Source: Acridotheres tristis (lineage: Eukaryota; Chordata; Aves; Passeriformes; Sturnidae). From it: a stretch of DNA of 64,000 bases. The stretch spans positions 3,472,001 through 3,536,000 of the forward strand of contig CM072884.1 in assembly GCA_037013685.1 (NCBI GenBank). The letters are read 5' to 3'. The notes under the pieces are model-generated. The model saw only the letters and a program-made list of their open reading frames with translations, searched no databases and was not told where the DNA came from. Positions 1 through 12,650 of this stretch are shown here, in pieces (the first letter of the stretch is position 1; each line of letters begins with the position of its first letter). Made by a program: the position numbers and the translations under genes.

Positions 1-217
1 TTTTCCAACTCCTGCCTCATTCCTGATGTGCAAAGAATAGCATTATCTCTTTTTAACAGTCAGTGTTCATTGTCTTCCTGTACAGCCTCTAAATATAGTA
101 CCACTTCTCAGTAGCATTCTCCAATCCCTGTTTTCCTTCAACTCCAATTCTGCCTTCTGTTGTGAATGTTTTTTGGCTTTTCAGCATAACATCTCTCTTC
201 CTCTCTGGTTTAAATTG

Positions 218-461
218 ATAGGGGGTAGGTCTAGATTGGATATAAAGAAGAGATTCCTTACTGTGAGGGTGATGAAGGACTGGCACAGATTGCCCAGAGG
301 AGCTGTAGCTGCCCCATCCTTGGAAGAGTCCAAGACCAGACTGGATGGGGTTTGTAGCAGTCTGGAATAGTGGAAGATGTCCCTGTCAATGGGATTAGGA
401 CTAGGTAATCTGCAGAGGACCCCTCTGACCTGAACTATTCTGTAATTCTATAATTCTGTGG
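218..461 (+). mobile_element. CR1 LINE, 3'-terminal fragment
   Basis: This 5'-truncated CR1 non-LTR retrotransposon is in sense orientation to EPHA6. One frame (about 220-370) still reads like the C-terminus of the CR1 ORF2 reverse-transcriptase protein: RSRLDIKKRF, then VMKDWHRLP, then a PSLEE motif. After it come the conserved 3' UTR (GGTAATCTGCAGAGGACC-like, where intact copies have a GATGATCT motif) and the diagnostic terminal repeats of ATTCTGTA/ATTCTATA at about 436-459. It has diverged substantially from a young copy, so it is probably old. Confidence 0.93.
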
Positions 462-2289
462 TATGCTGGATAGCCTTCCCAGACAAACTGAGCATTTTCG
501 TTGTTGCAGTCTTCAGATAGCAGAAAATAATTTTTAAATAAAAATTATTGCCTATTTTTCTCTTAATGGAGTAATTAATCTCCATAGCCATGGTGCTGTT
601 TGTCCCCTTCCCATGTTTTCTGTGCTCAGACATTTCGGGCAGAATAGCAAAAAAGGGGAGAAAAAAAAGTTTCGGAGAAAAATGTCATAAAGCACATTTT
701 GATTCAAACATTTCCTTTGTGGTAATCATTGCAATACAAAGGTTCCTGTCTTCTTCACTGGCAGTGTGCTTGTATTATTATATAATCTATATTTGGCCTT
801 GCCTGCAGAGTCCCTGGGCAGTGCTCCAGCCATCCTCGGTGACATTGCTCTTGCATCACTGGGTTGTGTAACAGACACTTAAGTCTCAAGCAGCCCTTTG
901 AAGCAGTGCTTTGAGCCAAGCCCCAGAGAGCTGCTGCCTTTCCAGCACTTGACTACTGATGCAGTGCTGTACCTGTCTAAATCACCTCTTGCACTACAGA
1001 AAATCCGAAAAAAATCCTCTTAAAAATGGAAAAGCATTCTTTTTACTTTCACTTCCTGAAATCAGAAAAATTAGTTTATTTTACCCAATTAGATTATTTC
1101 ATAGTACAAAAGGAAAAAGGGGGATAACTATATGCTGTGGTATACAAGCCCAGTTACTCAACAGTTTACTACATGAATGATTGCATTCTCAGATCTATTT
1201 AATGCTCTTCAGTTATCCTTGAAATTTAAATGTCTGTGAATGTGCATTAAAAGTATATCATTCAAAGCTCAAAGTCTGCATAGTAGAGGTGGGTACTCCA
1301 TGCTGCCCAATATTTTTAAATAATTTGATTTTTGGTTAGATAGTCAAACTTATTTCCTGTCAAGTAAGTGACAAGATACTGTATATTTATTTGTTTATAA
1401 TGTGAAAAGTATTGCAAACCTGATTAATTGATAACAAGTTGAGTCTTCATGTTGATGTTTCACTGTAACGAGACCAAGATTTTTCAAAGCCACTGATTAT
1501 TAGTATGTACTTTAGCTTGACAGCCTGACCTAGCACCTGTAAAATGTTCATGCTGTGAAAACTTGGTGCTTGACACCATAAATTATAAATGAAGAGCTAG
1601 TGGAAGAAGTGGCAGACTGACGAAGTGAAACAGAGAATTACAAAGCTCAAAAACATTAAACTGACTGTGTGGATATTTAATCAAAGCAGATAATAAAAAT
1701 TTTAACATCATGAATATGAACCTAGGAGATATCTCTGGGAATATTTGTCATGTGTGTAACAACTCTGCTTTCTAAGAAGTTCCATTTATTTTGGTATATT
1801 TTTGAGGTTCTGCATTAAAATAAAACATGTAATGTAGCCAAATGGTAACCTCATTTTCTGAGTTGCATTTATGTTCCATAAAGGAACATATGGCTTCTGC
1901 TGAGCTCCTCCTCTGTACATCATGGTCACTTTCAGACTACAGTAGTAAGGTCAAGTGTATTCAATATTTCACTTCTCAGGCAGGTAACCTATCAAACCAA
2001 CAAGATACCACTTCAAGAAGCACAGCAGAAAAACTGCTCAATTTGCTTGAGAGTATTTTACATACTTGGAAGTCATGGCTGCTTCTGCTTTAATATGCCC
2101 TCAGCTTGTGGCTCTACTGATGACTTTTCTTATCTACTGACAGCTAAAGTCATTACTAACCACATTACCTCTAACCAGCAGGAAAAAACCCAAATGCAGC
2201 CTTAATAGTTCTCCTTTATGCTTTGTATGTCACTTGCTTTCTTAGGAGTCATTATTGCAAGTACAAGGCAGCCACTTGCTCAATCCTTC

Positions 2290-2830
2290 CAACTCTCCCA
2301 GGTGGAATGGGGAGGAGCATAAAAAAAAGTAAAAAACTTGTTGGTTGAGGCAAGAACAGTTTAATAATTAAAACAAATTAAAATGTAATAGAATAATAAT
2401 AATAATCGTAATAGTAATAATGATGATGAAGAAGAACAGCAACAACAGTTGGAAGTAAAAAGAGATATAAAACCTAAGGAAAGCAAGTGGTGCACAACAC
2501 AGTTGCTCATCTCTCACTGTCCAATGCCCAGCCTGTTCCTGAGCACTGATCAGCCCCTCACAGCCAGCACCCTTCAGGTAACACACTGAGCATGATGTTC
2601 TGGGGTATGGAATATCCCTTTGGCCAGTTTGGATCATTTGTCCTGGCCATGCTCCCTCCCAGCTTTTTGTGCACTGGCAGAGCATGAGACCCTGAAAAGT
2701 CCTGGATTTGGGGTGAGCATTACCCAGCAACAACCCAAACATTGCTGTGTTACCTTTATTAACCAGGAGACTGGGTCATTAGGGAGATCAGGGAACATGT
2801 ATTTCTATTTTAGTATGAAATACTAGCCAT
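2290..2830 (-). mobile_element. Avian endogenous retrovirus LTR, solo and decayed
   Basis: The sequence follows the layout of a widespread bird ERV-type LTR, read on the minus strand. The most recognisable block is GGTATGGAATATCCCTTTGG at about 2605-2624, next to a TGAGCATGATGT stretch (2588-2599) that in intact copies lies beside the TATA box. To its left are the GCACAACACAGTTGCTCA block (about 2491-2508), an (AAT)n-rich section (2386-2436) and a GTTTAATAATTAAAAC stretch that corresponds to the polyadenylation region. The U3 side is to the right and fades out near 2830. The TATA box itself has decayed. No gag, pol or env sequence adjoins it, so it is a solo LTR fragment. The family assignment (ERVL-like or other) is from memory and uncertain. 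Confidence 0.75.
2386..2436. repeat. (AAT)n/(GAA)n-like low-complexity tract inside the LTR
   Basis: Runs of AATAATAAT grade into GATGATGAAGAAGAAC. Related avian LTR copies carry an (AAT)n stretch at the same place, so this is part of the LTR and not an independent microsatellite. Confidence 0.8.
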
Positions 2831-5289
2831 AGGTCTGGAGCTATCTCATTTGTATTTATTGTGGATGAATTCTGAGTGGTAGTTCAGAGTACAGCTCTGC
2901 AACAGATAGGGATTCAGCAGCTGTGCTTTTCCACCCTCTGCACTATTTCATACAGGCAAGTTTAACTTTCCTGTTGGCTGGGAAAAGCAGGCGAGTCAGG
3001 ATCTGCCGTTTCTGGGCTGGATGTTTGCTTTGCTTTCCACATTGTAGCTTTTCTGCCTGCGAAATAAGGATGAGCCCATTTCATTTTTTATGATGTCAAA
3101 ATATGGACTGCATGTAGGTAAACTCTGATTTAGCTGCCTGGAGTTAAAAAGTTAGGCTGAATTACAGAAATAGTAGAAGGTGGTAAGAGAATGGTGAAAA
3201 GAATGGTAAAGTTTGGCTTCAATGGGTGGGTCTGTGCACTGCAGAAGAGCCCTCCTTTGTGTTTCATGTCTGGAAGTTCCCTGACAGTTGTTCCCATGTC
3301 AGTTTTGCCTGTGTATCAGTTTCAGACTCCCAGTTCTTGCTCTCAGCCTGTCTGAAGCAGCTCTGCAGCTTTGAACACACCACCCTCAAGGCCTCTGCCA
3401 ATAATCCTGGACTGGTCTTATCCTTGAGCTAGAGATTCTCAAACAGCTCTTCATGTGACTGTGCTGCCAGTCAAGCACAAACTTCACTTGCTTTGTTCCT
3501 CTCCTAAGATTTGTCTGTTCTGTTCCTCAGAGTCACCAAACTGCTAATTTTTCATTATGGTTATTAAGTGACTGTTGGAGTGGCCATCTGTCCTCCCAGT
3601 CCCTATTTGTGACATTATCAGCTGTTCTGTTCAAAACCTCTTTATTTAAAGGGACTGCTGTGCAACACTCCACTCTCCACACTTCCCACTCCACTTAAAA
3701 AGAGACAGATTATGAGATTGAAAGATATTTCTGTATCAACCTTCCCAGGCATGCACTGGGAAAAGGCAACAAACCTTTGCAATGCCATTTCATTCTTCAC
3801 TATTGGAGAGGCTGCATCTTTGGATCAGGGCAGGGCAAGGAAGAGAGGGTGCCTAGGGTGGGTTTGATTATGCCCATGAACTCCAGTGGAAAGTTTCTAC
3901 CCTCTTTGAAGAGGAATTCCCAAAATATATGGAGTACAGTAACAGCCATGGAGCTATTAACTTCATGTATATAATTAGTTTGGCTGACGGTTATGTATAG
4001 GTATTGTTATAATTTTCCAAGACCTTTTGTATGTTGGGGTTTTTTTTCACTTATGGATGTTGTGACATCAACTTTTTGTTCATTTTATCACCACTCAATA
4101 CAAGTATTAAAGTAAAAGACATAAAAGAAACTGCTTGGAAGAATGCAGAGTGAAAAAAGGTTAACAGCAAAGTGAAGAATATTAAATTTAGCGTTACTCC
4201 CAACCTAAGAGAATTGGCTTCAACACACAAGTCATTTACCAGTGCAAGGAAAGATAAATCTATTTGTCTGAATTTCAGTTGTTTCTAATTTCCCTAATGA
4301 AGATATACTTAGGTTAATAAACAGGGCTGACAAAACTGTCAGGTATTCGTGTTCATTTAGGAAATGCTGCCCAGTAATCTACTGTTGACATTAACATGAT
4401 GGTGAATTGAATATCAATTAGTATTTTCAAGGCAGATTGAAAACTATTAAATACAGCAGCTGGGCTCCTATCATCATTTTGTGACTCCTGTTTTTATCAG
4501 GGTTAGCTCTTAATCTTGTTGTATTACACATGTGGAACCAAAAGCATAGAAAAATAATACAGCTCTGGTTTTCTGGAGCTGTGAATAGCATTCATTTGTC
4601 TCACTTCATTTTAACAGCAGTCTCTGCTGTAAAGGAGTATCTTAAAGCTGAGTCACTGGTAGGAACACATTGTTTCCCTGGCACATAAAGCCCTTTTTCC
4701 CCATCTCATTCTTTGTGAGGAGCACATGAAAGTAGAGCAATCTGCCTGTGCCTGACAGGACTTCCTGGGTTCCGTGTTCAGTGCCTGTCCTGCAGGGCTG
4801 ACATTGCAGTGCTCAGCCCCCTCTGGTGCATTCCTAACGTAGGAGTCCATCCCTCCTGGCTGAGCGATGGATTTCACAACCTTCTGCTTTGCTTTCCCCT
4901 CTGAAAGTGCACTGATCAACGAAATCACTTTGAAATCCCTTTGACGCTGCTCTTGGGGAAAAAGCTCTGTTACAGGCCGGGAGAGGTGGGGCATTACCTA
5001 CTCATTTTCCATCCCACAGTTACCTGAGGAAAACTTGGGGCCTCATCTTTTTCTGAGGTAAGCCCATTTATTTTGGATGTGAGTATGCTTTCTTTTTACC
5101 TCACTAGTTTTATTTTTTCTTGTGCTGATGAGTAAGACTCACATGGGAGAAGCAAGTGCATATGTGAGACCCCAAAATACAAAATGTTTACAGCTGTCTT
5201 AGAGCAAAATAACCAGCTGGGTGGCAGAATAAGTAGTTAAGATCTAACCATGTCCAATTTGGAATTGTAACTGTTACCCTAGAAAGATT

Positions 5290-5323
5290 TCAGTGCAGAA
5301 ATTGTCACGTGTTTCTGCACTGA
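5290..5323. other. Perfect 12-bp inverted repeat with a CACGTG motif in the 10-nt loop region
   Basis: TCAGTGCAGAAA (5290-5301) is exactly complementary in inverse order to TTTCTGCACTGA (5312-5323). The 10 nt between them end in CACGTG, the canonical E-box (5306-5311). Beyond the perfect stem the flanks (AGAAAGATT to the left, AGATTTTCT to the right) can pair imperfectly, giving a longer hairpin. No function is known to me. Confidence 0.7.
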
Positions 5324-6178
5324 CAGATTTTCTCTATGCATTTGGTGCCACTCCATGTATCAAGTGGATTTCCAAGGCTTCATTTGGTATTTGTGAAATA
5401 AAACTTGGAATCTGCCTTACTGGAGAAGACTGAATCTTTTATTGACTTTTACTATGTGCCTTTAACTGATAAATTATTGAATTTCTCCCCCGACTTTGAT
5501 ATCTTGGCCGGAATTACAGACAGGCATTAAAATAATAGAAAGAAAACACAAAATTTTACTGTTATCTCTTTTGGGTGCAAGGATTAGTGTTTATTGAAAA
5601 TAAGTCTGTCTTAAATATTTATAAATTATAAATTACAGTAATTGATTATCAGATACTTTGATAGGTGTTTATTGCAGTTGCTTATTTTAAAACGAAATGG
5701 CATTGGTAAGGGAGGAAAATGCTCGTTAAAATATGCTTGTGGTTGGAAACTTCAAACCCTGAAGTTAGAGCTTGCCAATTTTGTTTTAAAATATGCTTTT
5801 AAATCCTACTTTCAGAAAGACAGGTGTAACTCATGTAACTGAGGGGTCTGGAATGGTTGGCAATGCTAATAACGAGAGAATAAAGGGGTTCATGTTGATT
5901 TTTAAAGTGAGAATGGAAGACAGTATGAAAACAAGTTGTAGTAAAACTGAACCATTGGGTAAGAAAATGTTGGTTTCCATTCCAGAGAGAGATGAGCAAT
6001 AGGGTTACAGCAGCCTTCTCCTCCTCCTCTAAGGAGAACATGCATGTTTGCATTTGGAAAGCATAATTACATTGGTAATATGATAAATTTTAATTTCATT
6101 TAAAATTGATCTTCGTAAGAAATAGGTAAGAATGTGTTCTAGGGAAAAAAGGTTGAATGTAAAAGGTGGGTGGTGGCC

Positions 6179-6322
6179 TTTCTTTTCTTTTCTTTTCTTT
6201 TCTTTTCTTTTCTTTTCTTTTCTTTTCTTTTCTTTTCTTTTCTTTTCTTTTCTTTTCTTTTCTTTTCTTTTCTTTTCTTTTCTTTTCTTTTGTTTTCTCT
6301 TTTCTTTTCTTTTCTCTTTTCT
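6179..6322. repeat. (CTTTT)n pentanucleotide microsatellite
   Basis: A perfect CTTTT repeat runs about 113 bp (6179-6291, about 22 units). Imperfect units broken by TG and CTCT interruptions follow to about 6322. One strand is all pyrimidine and the other all purine. The repeat leaves three frames open on + and one on -, which produces phantom poly-(SFLFF) and poly-(KRKEK) proteins. Confidence 0.97.
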
Positions 6323-9149
6323 CAAAAGAACCATTGTTTGTTTTACTCCTGTTTTCTCAGAGCCACAGGATCTCAAATTATATCTGTCAAGGAATTATAT
6401 CATAGGAAACATTAAGACTGAAACACATAACTGACTCAAAGGAGAAAGAGGGGAAATTATTCCTTAAGCATCTGTATGCAGTGTATGGAAAGAGAAGTGG
6501 TGCTGTGGGGGAATTGGGTTTTAAGATTCTCACTGGAGACCTCATGTAATGGAGTAAAACAGTAGCAAGATAAAGACAGGCATTTATCCAATATAACCCC
6601 ATCTAATAACATTGCAGACTTCTTAGCACTGACAAGATAAATGTATCATGAATAGAATGTTTGGTTTAGTACATGAAAAATTACTCTGGCCACTTCTCAT
6701 TCATCAGAAGAGAATTTTAAGAGTGTTTGTGTGAGTGTGCAAATATGAGAATAAGAAAGGTGAAAGGGGAAATTCCTTTTAAAAGTTCTTGATTAGTAAA
6801 TGATTGATAAGTAAAAAAAGGCCAGTTTTGGAGAACAGCCCAACCTACATTGCAGGTAACATGAAAGCACAAACTAGAAATAGAAATATTTCTCATAATT
6901 AATGGAAAAGAGAGGACACATGTGGAAATTAGCACATGTTAGAAAATAGGTAGTGTAGAAAACTGAAAATAAAAAGTGTGTTAGGTAAAAGCCAGAGTCT
7001 CACAACACTCAGGATAATGGGAATTTCTCTATTGCATTGTGAATAAAAATGTTTGAGCGAATAGTATTGAACTATTTTTAGAAAGAGGCAGAAAATAATG
7101 TGTTTGAAATTGGGAAAATCAGAAATTAGTGATTTTTTTCATATAACATGAAGAATATGAAGTACTCCCCATCTGGTGTAAATAGTTCTTTTCCAAGAGT
7201 CCTGAAAGAATTGGCTGAGGACATCTCTGGGCTATTGATGATAAATTTAATGAGTTTGGGGACTCGGGGAATTCAGGAATACTGGAAAAGCAAGTGTTAG
7301 AGTTGTGGTTTGAAAAGAAAAAGGAAGCACCATGAACCAGGTAACTAGATTTTTATAAAACTCACATTTGGAGAAGTCATTTATCTCCTGTGCTCTGCCC
7401 CAAGGCAACAGAAGATTATGCAGAAACCAGGCCTGGCTGTGTTCAAGGTGTCTTAAAAGCCTCCTGGAGTGGAGATTCCCCAGCTTCCCAATTAGTCACA
7501 GCTCTCCCTCTTCTTTTACAACTCTAGGGCAGCAAGGATTTTCCTGGAGTCTGACATAAAACTCTTGGAAATGTTGAGGAGAGTGGAAGGATTACTCTCT
7601 CTCTTTTGCTGGCTCTAATCCCGCTTATCTCAGGCAAACAGCATTGTCAATACTTTGTTTACTCTCTGATTTGCTGTGACTCCTGTACACTTCCCTGGCA
7701 GAACTGCTATCTAGACAGGTGCTCCTCATACTTTATTACTGCATCTCATTAATCTTGCCTAAACCAGATAGCTGTTGCATGCAAAATAATGAAAATTATG
7801 GAAAAGGATTCAATTGATATGTGTATAATGAATGCCAGTTTATTTGCTTCATGGAAAATAGGCCTGGTCATAAAAACAAGCATTTAAATAATTTTTCCCA
7901 GTTGATTGCACGTTAATTGCCAGGGTAACTTGGATATTGCATATCCCCTTCATTGTGTCTTCCTCAGGCAGGCAAGCCACAGCAGTAATATGTTGAGATT
8001 TTTTATATTATAACAGAATATGACAGAGTCTTCTGGCAGTAAAAAGCTTAAATTTTTTTTATGAAATTACTTTTTTTAAAAAAACCCTGAGGTCTAAGAA
8101 GCTTTAAAGTAGTTTTAGTGACTGTTAAATCACAGAATTTGAGACATTTGTTAGACACCATTCAATACTCTAACATTTTTCATTAAAACATGAAAATAAA
8201 TAGAAACTCAATACCTGACAAAAGAGCAGTAAGTAAAGAAAGAAGGAGCATATGCAGCAAAGAATAGGCTAACGTGACCTTGGATATATAAACAAGATAT
8301 AAAAATAGCCCAGACTCTTAATATATATTGTTAATAGGAATGATTTCAGAATATTGCATATGATCCTCTTTTGAAAAATGAAGAAAACCCATAAAACTTG
8401 AAAGAAAGTACAGACACTTCAGAAGAGAGCAACAACTCTCTTGAGGGCTGGAAATGAGAGGCTTCAAGAGGTCTTTGTGTTTGCCTCATAAATGTAAACT
8501 TTGCAGTCAATAATAAAGTTCTCAGGGACAAGAAAAGGTGCCAGTTTTGCCCATTTCTGGGGGTCTTCTGTAATGACCTACCTTGCTGGAAGATACTGAA
8601 ACTTTCAGGAGATTTTTGGGTGTCCTTTATCAGTACAGACGAGATGTTCCTGGGTTATTAGTGCTGTCTTCAGAGATTAATGTCTGTGTGTGGCTCTGCT
8701 TTCCTTATAAATCCTGGGCTTACCTACCCTAGAGGCAACAATGAAATGTCTAAAATGAGCAGATCAAACTGGGTGATCTGATATCAGAGTGTGATTCCAA
8801 TAAGTTGGCCAAAATCATGTATTAATCGTGTTAATTTACACATATCCTGTCTGGAGATGTGTGAAAAAAGAAGACAATAAACTGGTGAAGTGACTATTTG
8901 GAAGGCTTTTTTCCTCAGCTGTAGAGACACGATTGCAGAGTTCATCTTTAGAGGAGTATTTTGGAATGAAAATTCAAATTCCACCCTGTCAATCCTCAGA
9001 GCTCTGCCTATCGTAATTTTAGGTAAAACAGTTTCCTTGGGACCAAGTAAAACCTCTGAAAAGATTAATTTTGGTTGTAAAGTCTAATAATAGCAGTGTA
9101 AGATAATGTCCAGAAGAAAGGAAACTGAAGCTCAATATGACATAATGAG

Positions 9150-9165
9150 TAATAATAATAATAAT
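9150..9165. repeat. Short (AAT)n microsatellite
   Basis: About five AAT units, followed by ACAATATATATT. Confidence 0.8.
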
Positions 9166-12100
9166 ACAATATATATTAAAGTATGTGCTGGAAAACAAAG
9201 CTAGACACTTCCAAGAATGAAATGAGCAGGTAATTAACCAATAGGCTTACAGATGTATGTTTAAGTCTGTATATTATTGTTGGGCAAGTGTTAGTATCCC
9301 CAGTTCATTTATTTAAGAAAGAATATTGTAGTCCTAAATCTGAGTTCTTTTTATCCTAAGAGTTTTTTTAAAAGGGCTTTTGAGTTCATTTTGAATCGTG
9401 ACATGACTTTGTAATGGCAGACCTAAACTCTTGTTCATGGGGCAAGTTTTAGAGGCATCACCTCAGAAAAGTGCCTGCTAAAAGTAGAGGTTGGATGTCA
9501 CAAATGTCAATAACATTGCTGAGTCTCAGCCAGTGTACTCAGAGCTTTTCCCATAAAATATTCACTGCAGTCGTTCCAGACACACTTCTGTTTATGCTGG
9601 CAGCTAATGGCTTGTCCATAATGGACACTTTTCATTTTTTTTAAGAAGGATAGAGCTTTTTTTGTGGCATAAATAAGTAAATGTAGGGAGAAGGGTCAAT
9701 AAATATGGCTTAGTGATCCCATTAGCATTTTAGGGAATTTTCTCATTATAAGCATCATAGGAGTAGTGCCCACCATCGTTTTTAGTCTCTTTGCATGTCA
9801 GTTCCCAGTTCTTTTGAAACTTCTTTCCCTGTCCTGCAGGCAGAGGGGAAGCCTCCACTCCTGTGTGTAATTCAGATGTTTACATGCTGCCATTCCTCTT
9901 AGCCTGGAGCTCTTTGGCAGAGGGAATGTTCTGCCATAAGAGCTGTGAGTTGGAAGCTCCTTGGCAGTGCAGATTCGTCTGCCATCAGGTCTGTGCTGCT
10001 GGGGATAGGCTGCTTCTTAATCACCTCGTTTGAAGATAGCTTGGCTGTCTCTGTCCCACACTGAAGTCTAGCATGTAGACATCTCCAAACCTCTGAAGTG
10101 TGCAGGATTTCATTGCTTTATCTGTGTCCTCATTTGTATTCACCCTGTTGAATGCACAGCTTCACTGGAGTTTGTCTTTCTTTGGCATAAACATAAGGTT
10201 TACTTGATCTTTTGTATTTGCACATTTTTGATTGATAATTATTTCATGTCTTGTAATACAAGAGCTGTTGGAAAGATAGTCTTTTCATTTTTATGATTTT
10301 CATTTCTTAACCTGAAGGTGATACCATTCTAGTTCTGGTTAGTAGTTGTTTGGTGGTTTGAATTCTCCAGTTCTTACAGAATTGGTAGCTACAGGTGAGA
10401 ATACGTGAGCAGTCAAGAGTCTCGGTATGTCAACTGTATCAAAAATTGTATTTTAACAAAACTCAGTCACTCATTGGGAATCATTTGGGAAATGTATACG
10501 AGGAATATTACTAGATCATGGCTCAACTAAATCTAAACTTAATATACTTTCAGTGACGAATTTACTCTAGTTTTTAATTTTTTAATGTATAGCTTTGAGC
10601 CTTCAAGTAGTACTTGATTAATTCAGGCAAGGAATATTAATTAATTCAGGCTCCACTGAAGAAATGAATTAGTTTCCTTTCTGCATTTTGGCTCTTGTTC
10701 CACAGAAGTATTAATTTTGAATACCTGGATGATGTTTATTAAATTGCAGTCTTGCTACCACAAAAATTGTAAAACTGAAATGACACTTCAAACCCTAATG
10801 CTGCTTGTAGAAAAAGTTATTTCGGCCTGCAGATCCAAAGGAATAGCCCTTGACAAAGAGCAAGATACAACTTGAAACTCAGCTGGAAACAAAGTACATA
10901 ACAAATAGTCCATGTTTTCTGGGTAGAGAGAGGATGGGGGGAGAGATGGAAAGAAGGGAACAAACACCTAAGATGAACTGAAATAGTCTCAAAAAACTGC
11001 TGAGCAGTTTCTCTGTCAAAAAGAAATATGTAAACCCAGTTTGTTAGGTTTTTTTGTTTTTGGGGGGTTTTTTTGGAGGTACCAGATCTCCAGTAGATTA
11101 TAACGTAAAAGTTTTACACAGGAAACTGCTACATCAAATGTCAAGTGAGAAGATGTTTCTTTTGACTCTTCCACAAGAGCATGGTAGCCTGACACACATA
11201 GAAAATACTACGACAGCTGTAAATCACAGCTTTTTAAGCAAGTGGAGGACAGCAATAGTCTAAATGAGGACAGTAATTATTTTTTTTTTGAAAACAAAAT
11301 AGAGATTGTTGAAAATTATTAATGTATACTCACATTATTCACAAAGATTCATACAGTGAAATGGTGAAGAAAGGAAGAGCAGAATACTCCTCTTTGTTGA
11401 ATATATTTTTTAAATGTCATCATTTATTCACATAAATCATTAAGCTTTTATGTGCTTTATGTTGAGCTTTTTACTTGCCTGTAAGTCTGTTGATGAGACA
11501 ACAAACTTCAGTTTCAGGTTAAAAGTCACCATCCATTCAAACGTAGAGGAGCCCAAAGTGTCACTAGTACAAAAGAGAAGGGAAGGTGCTGGGTCAGGTT
11601 TTCTCTAATAAGCTGCCAAGTTCAGTGTCCATGCCAAGGTGACTTTTCCAAAAGGCAGAAGAACATGACCAGGCTTCTGCTGCTGCTGTACTGCTTTATA
11701 GAAACACATTATAGATAGCTGTACATGGATTATTTGGACAGACAAGAGGTGGAAGATAGCACACTGCAATATAAACCTCAAAAATGTGTGACCACAATAG
11801 TGGGGTCATGTTTAATTGTTTAATTATTTTTCTCCATCATTTAACCATGCCAAGAACTGGAATTAGTGAGATGTCAGGAGGAACTCAGCAGTCAAAACAC
11901 ACCAACTCAATAATTAAAATAAACTGCCCTGTATAATAATTTTGTGGTTAAATCCTAATACAGATTTATGAAGTTAGAGGATTGGATGGAACAATTCCAT
12001 TAGAGGGCAGTAGTACCTGTGGGTAAAATGTCTCATGTGCTGTGTGCATTTTGTTTAGCATCAGTGAATGGAAGTGAAAAAGGAAATTAATGTAATTTAA

Positions 12101-12600
12101 CATTAAAATAGTGCAGAAATATTTTGTAATATACAATAATGCACATCCCATCATATATCCAAAAAAACAACATGAATATGACAGAAGTGATGCAAAATAT
12201 ATGCAGCAGATATTTGCACTGTGATACTCTCTCCAAGAGAGAAACTGAAGTTGTTTGTCTTTCTATGTTCTCCATTTGTAAATTGTATCACTTTATTTCT
12301 GGGAAGTTTATGGGTTTTATTAAAGAAATCTTAACTTTTGAAACTCTATTTTATTAGCTTTAATGCTGCAGACTATCCAGATTTCCAGGCAAGGGATTGC
12401 AGGAATGTGCATGTTTGATCAGCATCTTTTAATGGCTAAATAACAGTAATGTACTGTGATTTGACAGTGTTTTCTGCAAAAGATTTAGGGTTTTTTATGA
12501 GTTTTGAGACACTTTTTAGGTAAGAAATGTAAGCCATGAAAGCCCAAATGAACCTGGCTAACATGGCAAGTTCAGTCCTTCCTGTTTTAATACTTTGCTA

Positions 12601-12650
12601 TGTCTAATCCAAGCAATACCACAAACACCTTTTTTTTTTTCCATTTTCAG
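12601..12650 (+). promoter_or_regulatory. Splice acceptor of EPHA6 exon 2: branch point, polypyrimidine tract, AG
   Basis: A run of eleven T (12630-12640) is followed by CCATTTTCAG, ending in AG at 12649-12650. A fit to the yUnAy branch-point consensus, CTAAT, lies at 12604-12608 with the likely branch A at 12607, 44 nt before the exon. The only AG between them (12612-12613) is probably too close to the branch A to be used. The tract is strong, so constitutive use is likely. That last point is inference. Confidence 0.8.

Larger units (their letters stand above)
1..12650 (+). other. EPHA6: EPHA6 intron 1, 3' part
   Basis: The stretch is assigned to intron 1 because it lies upstream of exon 2 on the + strand. 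No exon ending in a signal peptide plus Asn-Gln and one base of a Val codon was found, and no GC-rich promoter-like island is present, so exon 1 is inferred to lie to the left. Contents: a CR1 tail at 218-461, unique AT-rich DNA at 462-2289, an ERV-type LTR at 2290-2830, unique DNA at 2831-6178 (with a slightly GC-richer block at about 4650-5010 that I do not recognise, and a hairpin at 5290-5323), the (CTTTT)n tract at 6179-6322, and unique AT-rich DNA from 6323 to the acceptor with a short (AAT)n at 9150-9165. No other gene is visible in it. Confidence 0.8.

Noticed and set aside
2368..2742. Minus-strand open frame of 124 codons
   Set aside because: It lies within the LTR and ends in poly-(Ile) from the AAT-rich tract. 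It has no retroviral protein motif.
4653..4994. Minus-strand open frame of 113 codons in a GC-richer block
   Set aside because: The translation resembles no known protein. The block could be an old repeat, but I cannot place it.
6029..6434. Overlapping open frames of 79-115 codons on both strands with low-complexity protein
   Set aside because: They are translations of the (CTTTT)n microsatellite. A 5-bp repeat without stops stays open in several frames.
7326..7345. ATGAACCAGGTAACTAG as a possible EPHA6 exon 1 end (Asn-Gln before a donor)
   Set aside because: The sequence upstream codes no hydrophobic signal peptide and the phase is wrong. Exon 1 must end with one base of a split Val codon.
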